A stretch of DNA of 64,000 nt from Actinomadura parmotrematis (GTDB lineage Bacteria; Actinomycetota; Actinomycetes; Streptosporangiales; Streptosporangiaceae). Both the position numbers and the translations under genes were made by a program. A model generated the notes under the pieces. It was not told the DNA's origin. It saw nothing but the letters and a program-made list of their open reading frames with translations, and ran no database searches. Positions within the stretch are counted from its first letter, which is position 1; each line of letters opens with the position of its first letter. The DNA lies in assembly GCF_019458805.1 (NCBI RefSeq), contig NZ_JAIBOA010000008.1, positions 186,001-250,000 on the forward strand, given 5' to 3'. Below are positions 1 to 9,312 of the stretch, in pieces.

Positions 1-1100
1 TAGCCGAACACCCCGATCGCGTCCATCCGGGCGCCCTCCAGGAACGCGGCGAGCTCCTCGAAGTCGTCCTCGGACTCGCCGGGGAACCCGACGATGAAGT
101 TGGACCGCACGCCCGCCTCGGGGACCTGCTCGCGGATGGTCTCCAGCAGCTCCAGGAACCGCTCCCGGTCGCCGAAGCGCCGCATGGACCGCAGCACCGG
201 CCCGCTCGCGTGCTGGAACGACAGGTCGAAGTACGGGGCGACGCCGGGCGTCCCGCACAGCACGTCGATCAGGCCGGGGCGGAGCTCGGCGGGCTGCAGG
301 TAGCTGACCCGCACCCGCTCGATGCCGTCCACGGCCGCCAGCCGCGGCAGCAGCTTCTCCAGCGCCCGCAGGTCGCCGAGGTCCTTGCCGTAGGAGGTGG
401 AGTTCTCGCTGACCAGGAACAGCTCGCGCACGTCGTGCCCGGCGAGCCAGCGCGCCTCTTCCAGCACCTCCGCCGGCGGCCGCGACACGTACGCGCCGCG
501 GAAGGCGGGGATGGCGCAGAAGGTGCAGCGCCGGTCGCAGCCCGAGGCCAGCTTCAGCGGCGCGACGGGCCCGCCGCCGAGGCGGCGCCGCAGCACCCGC
601 GGGCCGGACGCGGGCGCGAGGCCCTCGGGCAGGTCGGGCTCGGCGCCGTGGCCGGGGATCGCGACGGCGGGCGCCGAGGCGTGCCGGTCGACCGGGCTGA
701 TCGGCAGCAGGGTGCGGCGGTCGCGCGGCGCGTGCGCGGTGATCGTGCGGCCCGCCATGACGTCGTCCAGCCGCGCGCCGATGTCGCGGTAGTCGTCGAA
801 GCCGAGGACGGCGTCGGCCTCCTCCAGCTCGCCCGCGAGCTCGGCGCCGTAGCGCTCGGCCATGCAGCCCGCGGCGACGACCTTGGCGCCCGACTCGTGC
901 GCGGCGAGCAGCGTGTCGATCGAGTCCTTCTTCGCCGCGTCGATGAAGCCGCAGGTGTTCACGACCACCACGTCGGCGCCCTCGGCGGAGTCGGTCAGGT
1001 CCCATCCGGCGCCCTCCATGCGGGCGGCGAGCTCTTCGGAGTCGACCTCGTTGCGGGCGCATCCGAGCGTGACGAGATTGACCGTGCGGCGTGTGGACAT
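1..1100 (-). CDS. rimO: RimO, ribosomal protein S12 methylthiotransferase (C-terminus beyond left edge)
   Basis: Radical-SAM enzyme that adds a methylthio group to a conserved aspartate of ribosomal protein S12. Translating the minus strand from the ATG at 1100 gives an N-terminal UPF0004 domain with three cluster cysteines ([34 protein letters not shown]), then the radical-SAM motif CDRRCTFC near residue 195 and a RimO-like core through [18 protein letters not shown] at the window edge. About 366 codons are visible; the end of the radical-SAM domain and the TRAM domain lie outside. The start is supported by a TACCGT -10 box seven bases upstream, which predicts a leaderless message. In other actinomycetes rimO follows ftsK and a RodZ-like gene, as here. 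RimO rather than MiaB is favoured by the short N-terminus and this context. Confidence 0.93.
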   Translation of the reverse strand, partial: MSTRRTVNLVTLGCARNEVDSEELAARMEGAGWDLTDSAEGADVVVVNTCGFIDAAKKDSIDTLLAAHESGAKVVAAGCMAERYGAELAGELEEADAVLGFDDYRDIGARLDDVMAGRTITAHAPRDRRTLLPISPVDRHASAPAVAIPGHGAEPDLPEGLAPASGPRVLRRRLGGGPVAPLKLASGCDRRCTFCAIPAFRGAYVSRPPAEVLEEARWLAGHDVRELFLVSENSTSYGKDLGDLRALEKLLPRLAAVDGIERVRVSYLQPAELRPGLIDVLCGTPGVAPYFDLSFQHASGPVLRSMRRFGDRERFLELLETIREQVPEAGVRSNFIVGFPGESEDDFEELAAFLEGARMDAIGVFG

Positions 1101-1119
1101 GCCCACTACGGTAGTGGGC
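1101..1119 (-). promoter_or_regulatory. Palindrome overlapping the -10 box of rimO
   Basis: An 8-base perfect inverted repeat, GCCCACTA-cgg-TAGTGGGC, abuts the rimO start codon. On the minus strand it contains TACCGT followed by seven bases and the ATG. It could be an operator masking the -10 box of a leaderless promoter, or just a hairpin in the DNA. The symmetry is seen; the role is inferred. Confidence 0.4.
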
Positions 1120-1167
1120 GCGGGTCGCTGAGCCGACCAGAGCCGGCGGATCCCCCGCCGCCGCAGG

Positions 1168-1905
1168 TCAGGCGGGGCGCGGGTCGTCCAGGCCGAAGGA
1201 GTAGCGCACCAGGCCGTCGCGGCGGGTGGCCTTGAAGGCCTCGCCGTTGACGGTCAGCCGCAGCGCGCGCATGTCGTCGGTCAGGATCGTGATCTTCTTG
1301 CGGCCCTTCCAGGACCTGTCCCGCCCCTTGCCGATCACACCGTCGAAGATCGTCTTCTTGTCGGCGCGCACCCGCACCCAGACGCCCCGGCGCGCCGTCA
1401 CCTTCAGCTCGACCTTGGTGCGGGCCGGCTGCGCGGCCTGCGCGGCGTCCTGGCCGGCGGTGGGCGACGGCGACGGCTGCGGCGCGGCGGCGACCTGGCG
1501 GGCGGTGTGCCGCTCGCCGCCGTCGCGGTCGCCGGCGACCTGGAAGAGGCCGACGACGAGCAGCGCCGCGACGGCGAACGCCATCGCGGCCGTCCAGTTC
1601 GGGGTGCGGCGCTCGCGGAACGCGACGGGCTTCTCCGGCTCGAACGCCGCGACCGCCGACACCGGCTGCGGCGCGCCGCCGTGGGCCTCGTCGAAGTCGC
1701 GGACGAGCGGGTCGGGGTCGACGCCGACGGCCCGCGCGATGCTGCGGATGTGGCCGCGCGCGTAGAAGTTGCCGCCGCAGGAGGCGTAGTCGTCGTTCTC
1801 GATGCCGCGGATGACCGTCTCGCGGATCCGGGTCCGCTGGCTCACCTGGGTGACCGTGAGACCGGCCCGTCGACGTCCGTCCGCCAGGGTCTCACCGATG
1901 CTCAC
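1168..1905 (-). CDS. RodZ-like helix-turn-helix membrane protein (HTH_25 + DUF4115)
   Basis: Probable cytoskeleton/cell-shape associated protein of the RodZ family, anchored in the membrane. The N-terminal ~70 residues form an Xre-type HTH ([20 protein letters not shown] onward, then [19 protein letters not shown]), followed by one membrane span ([15 protein letters not shown], about residues 130-145), a Pro/Ala/Gln linker and a C-terminal beta-rich DUF4115 domain ([19 protein letters not shown]). A longer reading frame begins at GTG 1920, but the GGAGG sequence there fits better as the ribosome site for the GTG at 1905, seven bases on, giving 245 residues. It lies between ftsK and rimO on the same strand, the usual actinomycete order. 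Confidence 0.85.
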   Translation of the reverse strand: MSIGETLADGRRRAGLTVTQVSQRTRIRETVIRGIENDDYASCGGNFYARGHIRSIARAVGVDPDPLVRDFDEAHGGAPQPVSAVAAFEPEKPVAFRERRTPNWTAAMAFAVAALLVVGLFQVAGDRDGGERHTARQVAAAPQPSPSPTAGQDAAQAAQPARTKVELKVTARRGVWVRVRADKKTIFDGVIGKGRDRSWKGRKKITILTDDMRALRLTVNGEAFKATRRDGLVRYSFGLDDPRPA

Positions 1906-2075
1906 GCGGTCTCCCTCCACTGCTGCGGCGCTCCCAGTCTAGGAACGGGCGTGCCCGCTCGGCGACCGGCAACACGTTCGAAACAGGGCAAGATTTCGCA
2001 TCATTCCGGCATGGCGGCGGTGCCGCCGCGCCGCCGCGAACGATCTTGTCGGAAGTGTAACGATCTTGCCGTGGG

Positions 2076-2095
2076 CGCGGGGCCGGAACCCCGCG
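2076..2095 (-). terminator. Hairpin directly after ftsK
   Basis: A 7-base stem (CGCGGGG / CCCCGCG) with a 6-base loop begins next to the ftsK stop codon. There is no U-tract, as is common for actinomycete terminators. A direct repeat CGATCTTG occurs at about 2040 and 2061 in the same 190-base gap before the RodZ-like gene; nothing else was recognised there. Confidence 0.45.
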
Positions 2096-4705
2096 TCAGG
2101 CGCTGCCGCGGAGCTCGGCGAGGACGCCCGGCAGGTCGTCGGGCTTGGCGAGCACGTCGCGCGCCTTGGAGCCCTCGCTCGGGCCGACGATGTCGCGGCT
2201 CTCCATGAGGTCCATCAGCCGCCCCGCCTTGGCGAACCCCACCCGCAGCTTGCGCTGCAGCATCGACGTCGACCCGAACTGGCTGGTCACCACCAGCTCG
2301 ATCGCCTGGACCAGCAGGTCCATGTCGTCGCCGACCTCCTCGTCGATCTCCTTCTTGGGGACCGCCGACTCGGTGACGTCCGTACGGTAGGCCGCCTCCA
2401 TCTGCGTCTTGCAGTGGTCGACGATCTGGTGGATCTCCTTCTCGGCCACGTAGGCGTTCTGCAGCCGCATCGGCTTGCTCGCGCCCATCGGCAGGAACAG
2501 CGCGTCGCCCTGCCCGACGAGCTTCTCCGCGCCGGGCTGGTCGAGGATGACCCGCGAGTCGGCCAGCGAGGACGTCGCGAACGCCAGCCGGGACGGCACG
2601 TTCGCCTTGATCAGGCCGGTGACGACGTCCACCGACGGGCGCTGCGTGGCGAGCACCAGGTGGATGCCGGCGGCGCGGGCGAGCTGGGTGATGCGCACGA
2701 CCGAGTCCTCGACGTCGCGCGGGGCGACCATCATCAGGTCGGCGAGCTCGTCGACGATCACCAGCATGTACGGGTAGGGCTGGTAGACGCGCTCGCTGCC
2801 GGGCGGCGCCTTCAGCTTGCCCGCCGCGACCGCCTTGTTGAAGTCGTCGATGTGGCGGAAGCCGGAGGCGGCGAGGTCGTCGTAGCGGCGGTCCATCTCG
2901 CCGACGACCCACTCCAGCGCCTCGGCGGCCTTCTTCGGGTTGGTGATGATCGGCGTGATGAGGTGCGGGATGCCCTGGTACATCGTCAGCTCGACCCGCT
3001 TGGGGTCGACCAGGATCATCCGCACCTCGTCGGGGGTGGCCCGCATGAGGACCGAGGTGATGAGGCCGTTGATGCAGGTCGACTTGCCCGCGCCGGTGGC
3101 GCCCGCGATGAGGATGTGCGGCATCTTCGCCAGGTTCGCGACGACGGTGCGGCCCTCGACGTCCTTGCCGAGGCCGACGATCATCGGGTGGTGCTCGTTC
3201 GTCGCGGCGGGCGAGCGGAGCACGTCGCCGAGGCTCACGATGTCCTTGTCGACGTTGGGGATCTCCACGCCGATCGCGGACTTGCCGGGGATCGGGGAGA
3301 TGATCCGCACCTCGGGGCTCTTCACCGCGTAGGCGATGTTCCTGGCCAGCGCGGTGATCTTCTCGACCTTCACGGCGGGGCCGAGCTCGATCTCGTAGCG
3401 GGTGATCGTCGGGCCGCGGGTGAACCCGGTGACCTGCGCGTCGATGTTGAACTGCTCCAGCACGCCGGTGAGGGCGCTGACCACGACGTCGTTGGCCTTG
3501 GTGCGCGGCTTGGCGACGCTGCCGGGGCGCAGCATCGCCGGGTCGGGCAGCTGGTAGATCTCGCCGGACGACGACAGGGGGAGCTGCTCGGTGCGGCGCG
3601 GCGCGGGCGTCGGGTCGGGGACCTCGGGCGCGGCGGGGGCGGGCGGCGCGGGCTCCGGCTCGGGTCCGGGTTCGAGGTCGGCGGGGGGCGGCGGGAGCTC
3701 GGCGCCCGCCGGCTCGCCCTCGACGCGGTCGAGGTCGAAGATGTCGTCGGCGAGGTCGCGCTGGGGGGCGGCCGGCCGCTTCCCGGCGCCCTCGCCCTCC
3801 AGCAGCGGGGTGTCGTAGGGGCGGGAGTGCTCGCCGACCTCGATGCCGTCCTCGTCCTCGTCCTTCTTCTTGCGGCGCCGCCGCGGCTCGGCCTCGTCCT
3901 CCTGCTCGGCGGGGGCGGGGCGGCCCTGGAGCGTGGCGAGCGCCCAGAGCTCCATGGCGCGGTCGGGGACGCGGGCGATCGGCGTCGCGGTGATGACGAG
4001 CAGCCCGAAGAACGACAGCAGGAGCAGCAGCGGCACCGCGACCCAGCCGCTCAGCGCGGCGTGCAGCGGCGCGCCGACGAGCCAGCCGACGACGCCGCCC
4101 GCCGCGCGCACCCCGGCCATGTCGGTGGCCGGCGCGGGCCCGCCCGACCCGATGTGGATCATGCCGAGCACGCCGGTGCCGAGCGCGGAGGCGCCGATGA
4201 CGACGCGGCCGGTCTCCTCGCTCTGCTCGGGGTGGCGCAGCGTCCGCCAGGCGAGCGCGGCGAGCATCACCGGCAGCGCCATGGCGAGCACCCCGACGGA
4301 GCCGCGCACCACCTCGCCGAGCGCCTTGGTGACGACGCCCTCGGGCGTCCACCAGGTCACCGACGCGAGCACGATCGACGCGCCGAGCAGCGCGAGGCCG
4401 AGGCCGTCGCGCTGGTGCTCGACGTCGAGGCCGCGCGCCCCGTTGCCGTAGGCGCGGAACACCGACCCGACCGCGACGGCGGCCAGGTGGTAGAGCTTGA
4501 AGACCAGCTTGAACAGGCCGACGACGAGCTGGGAGAACGGGTCGGGCCGCTGCGGCGGCCGCGGGGCGGGCCGCTTGGCGCCGCTCCCCCCGCCGCCGCT
4601 CCGCGGCTTGCGCGGCGCCGGCGGCTTGGCCCCGGCGGGCTTGCGGGCCGCTCCGGCCCCGGTACGCGAGGACGGCTTCGCTCCCCCGGACGCACGTGTG
4701 GCCAT
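2096..4705 (-). CDS. ftsK: FtsK/SpoIIIE DNA translocase
   Basis: Septal, hexameric ATP-driven DNA pump that clears chromosomes from the division or sporulation septum. 869 residues: basic disordered N-terminus (1-55), four or five membrane spans between about 58 and 245, an acidic/basic and Pro-rich linker (260-390), the FtsK alpha and beta motor domains from about 400 (Walker A GATGAGKST at 535-543, Walker B MLVIVDELADLM), and a C-terminal winged-helix gamma domain that would read the KOPS sites. The ATG at 4705 starts the basic MATRASGGAK N-terminus. A much longer reading frame that runs back into rnj is an overlap artefact. A 137-base gap separates it from rnj, so it may be cotranscribed with it. 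Confidence 0.95.
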   Translation of the reverse strand: MATRASGGAKPSSRTGAGAARKPAGAKPPAPRKPRSGGGGSGAKRPAPRPPQRPDPFSQLVVGLFKLVFKLYHLAAVAVGSVFRAYGNGARGLDVEHQRDGLGLALLGASIVLASVTWWTPEGVVTKALGEVVRGSVGVLAMALPVMLAALAWRTLRHPEQSEETGRVVIGASALGTGVLGMIHIGSGGPAPATDMAGVRAAGGVVGWLVGAPLHAALSGWVAVPLLLLLSFFGLLVITATPIARVPDRAMELWALATLQGRPAPAEQEDEAEPRRRRKKKDEDEDGIEVGEHSRPYDTPLLEGEGAGKRPAAPQRDLADDIFDLDRVEGEPAGAELPPPPADLEPGPEPEPAPPAPAAPEVPDPTPAPRRTEQLPLSSSGEIYQLPDPAMLRPGSVAKPRTKANDVVVSALTGVLEQFNIDAQVTGFTRGPTITRYEIELGPAVKVEKITALARNIAYAVKSPEVRIISPIPGKSAIGVEIPNVDKDIVSLGDVLRSPAATNEHHPMIVGLGKDVEGRTVVANLAKMPHILIAGATGAGKSTCINGLITSVLMRATPDEVRMILVDPKRVELTMYQGIPHLITPIITNPKKAAEALEWVVGEMDRRYDDLAASGFRHIDDFNKAVAAGKLKAPPGSERVYQPYPYMLVIVDELADLMMVAPRDVEDSVVRITQLARAAGIHLVLATQRPSVDVVTGLIKANVPSRLAFATSSLADSRVILDQPGAEKLVGQGDALFLPMGASKPMRLQNAYVAEKEIHQIVDHCKTQMEAAYRTDVTESAVPKKEIDEEVGDDMDLLVQAIELVVTSQFGSTSMLQRKLRVGFAKAGRLMDLMESRDIVGPSEGSKARDVLAKPDDLPGVLAELRGSA

Positions 4706-4842
4706 GGTTATGAGAGTAATCAAGCGCGCGCCAAGTTCCCTGCACATCGGGGCGCGTGTCGCCTTCCGTCCGCTATCGGACGGCGCCGGCCACGGGCGGC
4801 CCTGGAGGCCGCCGCGTGGCCGGCGGGCGGTGCGGTGCGGCG

Positions 4843-6531
4843 TCAGACCTCGACGACGGCCGGGATGATCATGGGGCGGCGGCGGTAGTTGTCCGCGACC
4901 CACTTGCCGGTCGTGCGGCGGATGATCTGGCTGAGCTGGTGGGTGTCGTTGACCCCGTCGCCGGCCGCCTTCTGCAGCGCCGCCTCCAGCTTGTCGATGA
5001 TCTCGTTGAAGTCGTCGTTGGTGATGCCGGCGCCGCGGGCGTGGATCTCCGGCCCGGCGACGACCTTGCCGGTGCTGGAGTCGATGCCGACGACCACCGA
5101 GATGAACCCCTCCTCGCCGAGGATCCGGCGGTCCTTGAGGGAGTGCTCGGTGATCTCGCCGACCGAGGAGCCGTCCACGTAGACGTACCCGGCCGGGACC
5201 GCGCCGACGATCCTGGCGTGGCCGTCGACCAGGTCCACCACCACGCCGTCCTCGGCGATGACGATGTTCTCGTCGGGGACGCCGGTCAGCGCGGCGAGCT
5301 TGGCGTGCGCCCGCAGGTGCCGCCACTCGCCGTGGATCGGCATGAAGTTGCCCGGCTTGGTGACGTTGAGGACGTACAGCAGCTCGCCCGCCGCCGCGTG
5401 CCCGGACACGTGCACGAGGGCGTTGCCCTTGTGCACGATGCGGGCGCCCCAGCGGGTGAGGCCGTTGATCACGCGGTTGACGGCGTTCTCGTTGCCCGGG
5501 ATGAGCGAGGACGCGAGCAGCACCGTGTCGTCGGCGGTGATGCGGATCTGCTGGTGGTCGCGGTTGGCCATCCGCGACAGCGCCGACATCGGCTCGCCCT
5601 GCGAGCCGGTGCAGACCAGCACCAGCCGGTCGCCCGGGATGCTCTCCAGGTCCTTGACGTCCACCATGATCTCGTCCGGCACCGTCAGGTAGCCGAGCTC
5701 GCGGGCGACGCCCATGTTGCGGACCATCGACCGGCCGACGAAGCACACCTTGCGGTCGTTGGCGACCGCGGCGTCCAGCACCTGCTGCACGCGGTGGATG
5801 TGCGAGGCGAAGCAGGCGACGATGAGCCGCTCCTTGGCGGTGCGGAACACCTCGTCGATGATCGGCCCGATGTTGCGCTCGCTGGTGACGAACCCCGGCA
5901 CCTCGGCGTTGGTGGAGTCCGACATCAGCAGGTCGATGCCCTCGGCGCCGAGGCGCGCGAACCCGGGCAGGTCGGTCAGCCGGCCGTCCAGCGGGAGCTG
6001 GTCCATCTTGAAGTCGCCGGTCGCCAGGACCAGGCCGGCGGGCGTGCGGATGGCGACCGCGAGCGCGTCGGGGATGGAGTGGTTGACCGACAGGAACTCG
6101 ATGTCGAACGGGCCGAACGAGCGGTGCTCGCCCTCCACGACGACGTCGGTGGTCGGCTTGATGCGGTGCTCGGTGAGCTTGGCCTCCAGGAGCGCGAGCG
6201 TGAGGCGCGACCCGACCAGCGGGATGTCGCGGCGCTCGCGCAGCAGGTAGGGCACGGCGCCGATGTGGTCCTCGTGGCCGTGCGTGAGGATGACCGCCTC
6301 GACGTCGTCCAGGCGGTCCCGGACGTACTCGAAGTCGGGCAGGATCAGGTCGACGCCCGGCTGCTCGGTCTCGGGGAAGAGCACGCCGCAGTCGACGATG
6401 AGCAGGCGTCCGCCGTACTCGAACACCGTCATGTTGCGGCCGATCTCCCCCAGGCCGCCGAGCGCGACGACGCGGAGGCCGTTCTCGGCGAGGGCGGGCG
6501 GGGCGGACAGCTCGGGGTGAGGGTGGCTCAC
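4843..6531 (-). CDS. rnj: Ribonuclease J
   Basis: Metallo-beta-lactamase/beta-CASP ribonuclease with 5'-3' exo- and endonuclease activity in mRNA decay and rRNA maturation. 562 residues. The metal site HGHEDHIG is near residue 83, followed by further beta-lactamase motifs (SVNHSIPDA, ATGDFKMDQ, MSDSTNAE), the beta-CASP region (VACFASHIHRVQQVLD, CTGSQGEP, VHVSGHAAAGE) and the C-terminal domain ending near PAVVEV. The GTG start at 6531 overlaps the dapA stop as GTGA, so the two are translationally coupled. dapA-rnj-ftsK is a conserved actinomycete order. Confidence 0.95.
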   Translation of the reverse strand: MSHPHPELSAPPALAENGLRVVALGGLGEIGRNMTVFEYGGRLLIVDCGVLFPETEQPGVDLILPDFEYVRDRLDDVEAVILTHGHEDHIGAVPYLLRERRDIPLVGSRLTLALLEAKLTEHRIKPTTDVVVEGEHRSFGPFDIEFLSVNHSIPDALAVAIRTPAGLVLATGDFKMDQLPLDGRLTDLPGFARLGAEGIDLLMSDSTNAEVPGFVTSERNIGPIIDEVFRTAKERLIVACFASHIHRVQQVLDAAVANDRKVCFVGRSMVRNMGVARELGYLTVPDEIMVDVKDLESIPGDRLVLVCTGSQGEPMSALSRMANRDHQQIRITADDTVLLASSLIPGNENAVNRVINGLTRWGARIVHKGNALVHVSGHAAAGELLYVLNVTKPGNFMPIHGEWRHLRAHAKLAALTGVPDENIVIAEDGVVVDLVDGHARIVGAVPAGYVYVDGSSVGEITEHSLKDRRILGEEGFISVVVGIDSSTGKVVAGPEIHARGAGITNDDFNEIIDKLEAALQKAAGDGVNDTHQLSQIIRRTTGKWVADNYRRRPMIIPAVVEV

Positions 6532-7463
6532 CGGTCGACCTCCGGGATGGTTACCTCCGGCACTTTGACTCCCCCTATCGTGAGGTCTTCGCGCAGGCGC
6601 GCCGCGAACTCCGGCGGGGCCTCGACCAGGGGCGCGCGCACGCCGCCGCCCGGCAGGCCCAGCAGGTTCAGCGCGGCCTTGACGGCGATGGCGCCCTGCG
6701 TACGGGTCATGATCGCGGTGACGACCGGAAGCAGGCGCCGGTGGATCTCCAGCGCCCGCGCCGTGTCCCCCGCGCGGTATACGTCGATCATCTCATGCAG
6801 GTCGGCGCCGACGACATGCCCGACCACGCTGACGAACCCCGCGGCCCCGACCGACAGCCAGGGCAGGTTCAGGTTGTCGTCGCCGGAGTAGAACACCAGG
6901 CCGGTCCGCGCCATCACCTGCGAGGACGCGAACAGGTCGCCCTTGGCGTCCTTGACGGCGACGATCCGCGGGTGCTCGGCGAGCCGGACCAGCGTGCCGC
7001 TCTCGATCGGCACCCCGGACCGGCCGGGGATGTCGTAGAGCATGTTCGGCAGGCCGGTGGCGTCGGCGACGGCCGTGAAGTGGCGGACCAGCCCCTCCTG
7101 CGGGGGCTTGTTGTAGTACGGCGTGACCACGAGCAGCCCGTGCGCGCCGGCCCGCTCGGCCTGGCGCGCGAGCTCCCGGCTGTGCTCGGTGTCGTTGGTC
7201 CCGGCACCGGCGACGACGGCGGCGCGGTCGCCGACCGCCTCCACCACCGCCCGCAGCAGGCGCTCTTTCTCGGCGTCGCTCGTCGTCGGCGACTCGCCGG
7301 TGGTGCCGTTGACGACGAGGCCGTCGTGGCGCTGCTCGTCGACCAGGTGGGCCGCGAGGCGCGCCGCCCCGTCGTAGTCGACGCCGCCGTCCGGCGAGAA
7401 CGGGGTGACCATCGCGGTCAGCATCCGTCCGAACGGGGCGTCCGCAGTAGTGCTCGGTGCCAT
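6528..7463 (-). CDS. dapA: 4-hydroxy-tetrahydrodipicolinate synthase
   Basis: Condenses pyruvate with aspartate semialdehyde at the entry to the diaminopimelate/lysine pathway. 311 residues forming an (alpha/beta)8 barrel. Visible motifs: VNGTTGESPTTS (pyruvate-carboxylate loop), GAGTNDTEHS, PYYNKPPQEGL (catalytic tyrosine), YDIPGRSGVPI, and the Schiff-base lysine in VAVKDAKGDL. The ATG at 7463 is chosen because upstream in-frame sequence is low-complexity and crosses a hairpin. thyX, which often lies between dapB and dapA in this lineage, is absent here; dapB is 13.6 kb away at 21.0 kb. Confidence 0.95.
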   Translation of the reverse strand: MAPSTTADAPFGRMLTAMVTPFSPDGGVDYDGAARLAAHLVDEQRHDGLVVNGTTGESPTTSDAEKERLLRAVVEAVGDRAAVVAGAGTNDTEHSRELARQAERAGAHGLLVVTPYYNKPPQEGLVRHFTAVADATGLPNMLYDIPGRSGVPIESGTLVRLAEHPRIVAVKDAKGDLFASSQVMARTGLVFYSGDDNLNLPWLSVGAAGFVSVVGHVVGADLHEMIDVYRAGDTARALEIHRRLLPVVTAIMTRTQGAIAVKAALNLLGLPGGGVRAPLVEAPPEFAARLREDLTIGGVKVPEVTIPEVDR

Positions 7464-7586
7464 GCATCGAACGGTACCGGTCCGGCCGTCGCAGTAGGAC
7501 CCGCAGGTGCCCGCCAGAGTGTCAGCGGGGCGCCCGCGGTGCGTCAGCGGGGCCCGGCGCCGGGCACCCGGCGGGCCGGTCGAGGG

Positions 7587-7628
7587 GGAAGCCGCGTCCG
7601 CGCTCGGGGGTACGCGGACGCGGCTTCC
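7587..7628 (-). terminator. 16-bp stem hairpin upstream of dapA
   Basis: Perfect inverted repeat GGAAGCCGCGTCCGCG ... CGCGGACGCGGCTTCC with a 10-base loop. It lies after the small gene that ends at 7715 and before dapA, so it probably ends that transcript. It lies in the gap 7464-7714, where no gene was seen. Confidence 0.7.
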
Positions 7629-7714
7629 ACCTCCACATCGTGGCACGCAAATGCCGCGTTACGGGGTCACTCCGGCTACTTACCGGACTCGGTCTGGTAA
7701 CACGCCGCGCGCGG

Positions 7715-7966
7715 TCAGCCCGCGCGCTGCATTCCGCTGAGCTCCTCGCCCAGCCCCTTGCCCAGTTCCTCGCTGAGCTCCGCGAGGCGGAGGCGCAGCT
7801 CGTCGATGTTCAGGGTGCGCACGAGCTCGTTGCCGCGCACGGCCCACCAGTGCCCCGAGCCGCCGCGGCCGATCCGCCATCCGCTGAACTCGGTGGAGAG
7901 CTCGCTGAGACGGTCGGTCTCGCGCCAAGCGGTCTGCTGAACGCCCATCGGCTGCTGAATGCCCAT
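7715..7966 (-). CDS. Small actinobacterial protein of unknown function
   Basis: 83 residues from the ATG at 7966, read MGIQQPMGVQQTAWRETDR at the start. The central part (SGWRIGRGGSGHWWAVRGN) is aromatic- and glycine-rich and the end is helical (IDELRLRLAELSEELGKGL). No enzymatic motif is visible. The layout resembles the 76-residue protein at 63178 (GSWWALV, then an LR-rich helix), suggesting a shared small-protein family. The start is uncertain: an 18-base tandem duplication gives a second Met six codons later, and a longer frame runs to 8089. I do not recognise a function. Confidence 0.6.
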   Translation of the reverse strand: MGIQQPMGVQQTAWRETDRLSELSTEFSGWRIGRGGSGHWWAVRGNELVRTLNIDELRLRLAELSEELGKGLGEELSGMQRAG

Positions 7967-7969
7967 CGG
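7934..7969. repeat. 18-bp tandem duplication at the start of the 7715 gene
   Basis: Two adjacent 18-base units (7934-7951 and 7952-7969) differ at one base. On the coding strand they read CCGATGGGCRTTCAGCAG twice, so the protein starts MGIQQP-MGVQQT and two candidate start codons exist 18 bases apart. Confidence 0.85.
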
Positions 7970-8099
7970 CCTGGTCCCCACTTCTCTCACCATCCGCCAG
8001 TGGAGTGCTACGCGCCGTCTCCTACCCGGTGCGGCGCCGCCTATCCGGATGATTTGACCTGCGGTTTCGGGCATTTGGGAACGTGACAAGCAGGCTTGC

Positions 8100-9128
8100 C
8101 TAACCGTTAATCCTTGCTATCTCCGAGGGCAGCCACGTTGACCGGTAACGTGCCCATTCCTGGGGGTCCGTCGTCCAGTCGGCGTAGATCCCGACGCCCC
8201 AGGGCCGCGCCGGCGGGCGCTCCAGCGCGTCCGCGCCGCGCCGCACGCCGCGCAGCGCGCCGTCCAGGTCCTCGGCCCAGGCCATGCTCGTGCGGTAGGT
8301 CGGAACGCCCATGAACACCGTGACCTGGTCTCCGATCAGCCGGAGCACGTGCGCGGTGTGCCGGGCGTAGTGCAGGCCGGCCAGCGAGCGGGTCGGCAGC
8401 GACACGTCGTAGGTCATGATCGCCACCTGGTCGACGCGGGCGGCGACCGAGCGGAGGAAGGCGTCCGTCGGGCGCGGCGGGTACTCGAACCGGCCGCCGC
8501 GCGGCAGCAGCGCCTTGTAGAGCGGCTGCAGGCCGTCCGCGAGGGTGGGCTGTTCCAGCGCGACCGAAAGCAGGCGCCCCCGCGCCTTCGTGAGGCTCCG
8601 CGTGCCGTCGAGCAGGGCGAGGAAGGCGGTGTCGTCGGGGTAGATGGGCTCGAAGTCGTAGTGGATCCCGTCGAAGCCGAGGTCGAGGAAGGTTCCGGCG
8701 GTCCGCACGACGCGGGCGCGCACGGCCGGGTCGTCGAGCTGGATGACGCCCGCGCCGCCCGCCACCCGGATCTGCCCGAGGTAGGCGTGCGCGCGGACGC
8801 CGGGCGCGTACCGGCGCATCGCCGCGATCAGCGCCCGGGCGTTGCGGTACTTGGCGGCGGGGACGGTGCCGTCGGCCTCGACCGGGCCGGCGTGGAAGTA
8901 CACGTCGGTGATCCGGCCGCGCTCCAGGAGGTCGCCGAAGGCGCGGTACTCGGCGCCGGTGTGGGTCTCGCCGACCCACTGGTGGCGCGCCCAGAGCGCG
9001 TTCGTCGCCGTCCCCGCCGCCGTCGGCGCGGGCTGCCACCAGACCCACGCGCCGGCCGCGGCGAGCGCGACCAGCCCGAGCACGTACGCCACCGCCCACC
9101 CGGCCCACCTGGCCGTTCTCCGCACCAT
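8100..9128 (-). CDS. Membrane-anchored GH18-like glycosyl hydrolase
   Basis: About 342 residues. A basic N-terminus and one hydrophobic segment (AYVLGLVALAAAGAWVWW, roughly 13-30) would anchor or export it. The rest resembles a TIM-barrel glycoside hydrolase of family 18: FDGIHYDFEP matches the DxxDxDxE active-site strand with Glu as acid, and VDQVAIMTYDVSLPT and GVGIYADWTTDPQEW fit later barrel strands. The substrate is unknown; chitin-like or peptidoglycan-derived glycans are possible. Two in-frame ATGs (9146 and 9128) compete, neither with a clear ribosome site; the earlier reading frame to 9314 looks non-coding. It stands alone on its strand. Confidence 0.65.
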   Translation of the reverse strand: MVRRTARWAGWAVAYVLGLVALAAAGAWVWWQPAPTAAGTATNALWARHQWVGETHTGAEYRAFGDLLERGRITDVYFHAGPVEADGTVPAAKYRNARALIAAMRRYAPGVRAHAYLGQIRVAGGAGVIQLDDPAVRARVVRTAGTFLDLGFDGIHYDFEPIYPDDTAFLALLDGTRSLTKARGRLLSVALEQPTLADGLQPLYKALLPRGGRFEYPPRPTDAFLRSVAARVDQVAIMTYDVSLPTRSLAGLHYARHTAHVLRLIGDQVTVFMGVPTYRTSMAWAEDLDGALRGVRRGADALERPPARPWGVGIYADWTTDPQEWARYRSTWLPSEIARING

Positions 9129-9312
9129 CCGGCCATCATGGACCATTCCGGGCGGCTTCAAGATCAAATCTTGGTCGGCGCCGCGCGCGCCGCGCCGGGG
9201 TGCGTTGACGCCGGGACGACACTTCCCGTAAGCGGCCCGCCGGGCCCCCGCCGCTGCGGACGGACCCTCGGGCCGGGGTCCAGACCCGTTGCGGGTTGGG
9301 AGGTCGAGCGCC

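Noticed and set aside
2066..4888. A 940-codon plus-strand frame opposite ftsK
   Set aside because: Antisense frame of a GC-rich gene; composition is Ala/Arg/Gly/Asp noise and ftsK is certain.
7587..7640. Sequence whose translation reads GSRVRVPPSA, as often seen over tRNA genes
   Set aside because: It is one arm of a 16-bp hairpin; no cloverleaf can be built.
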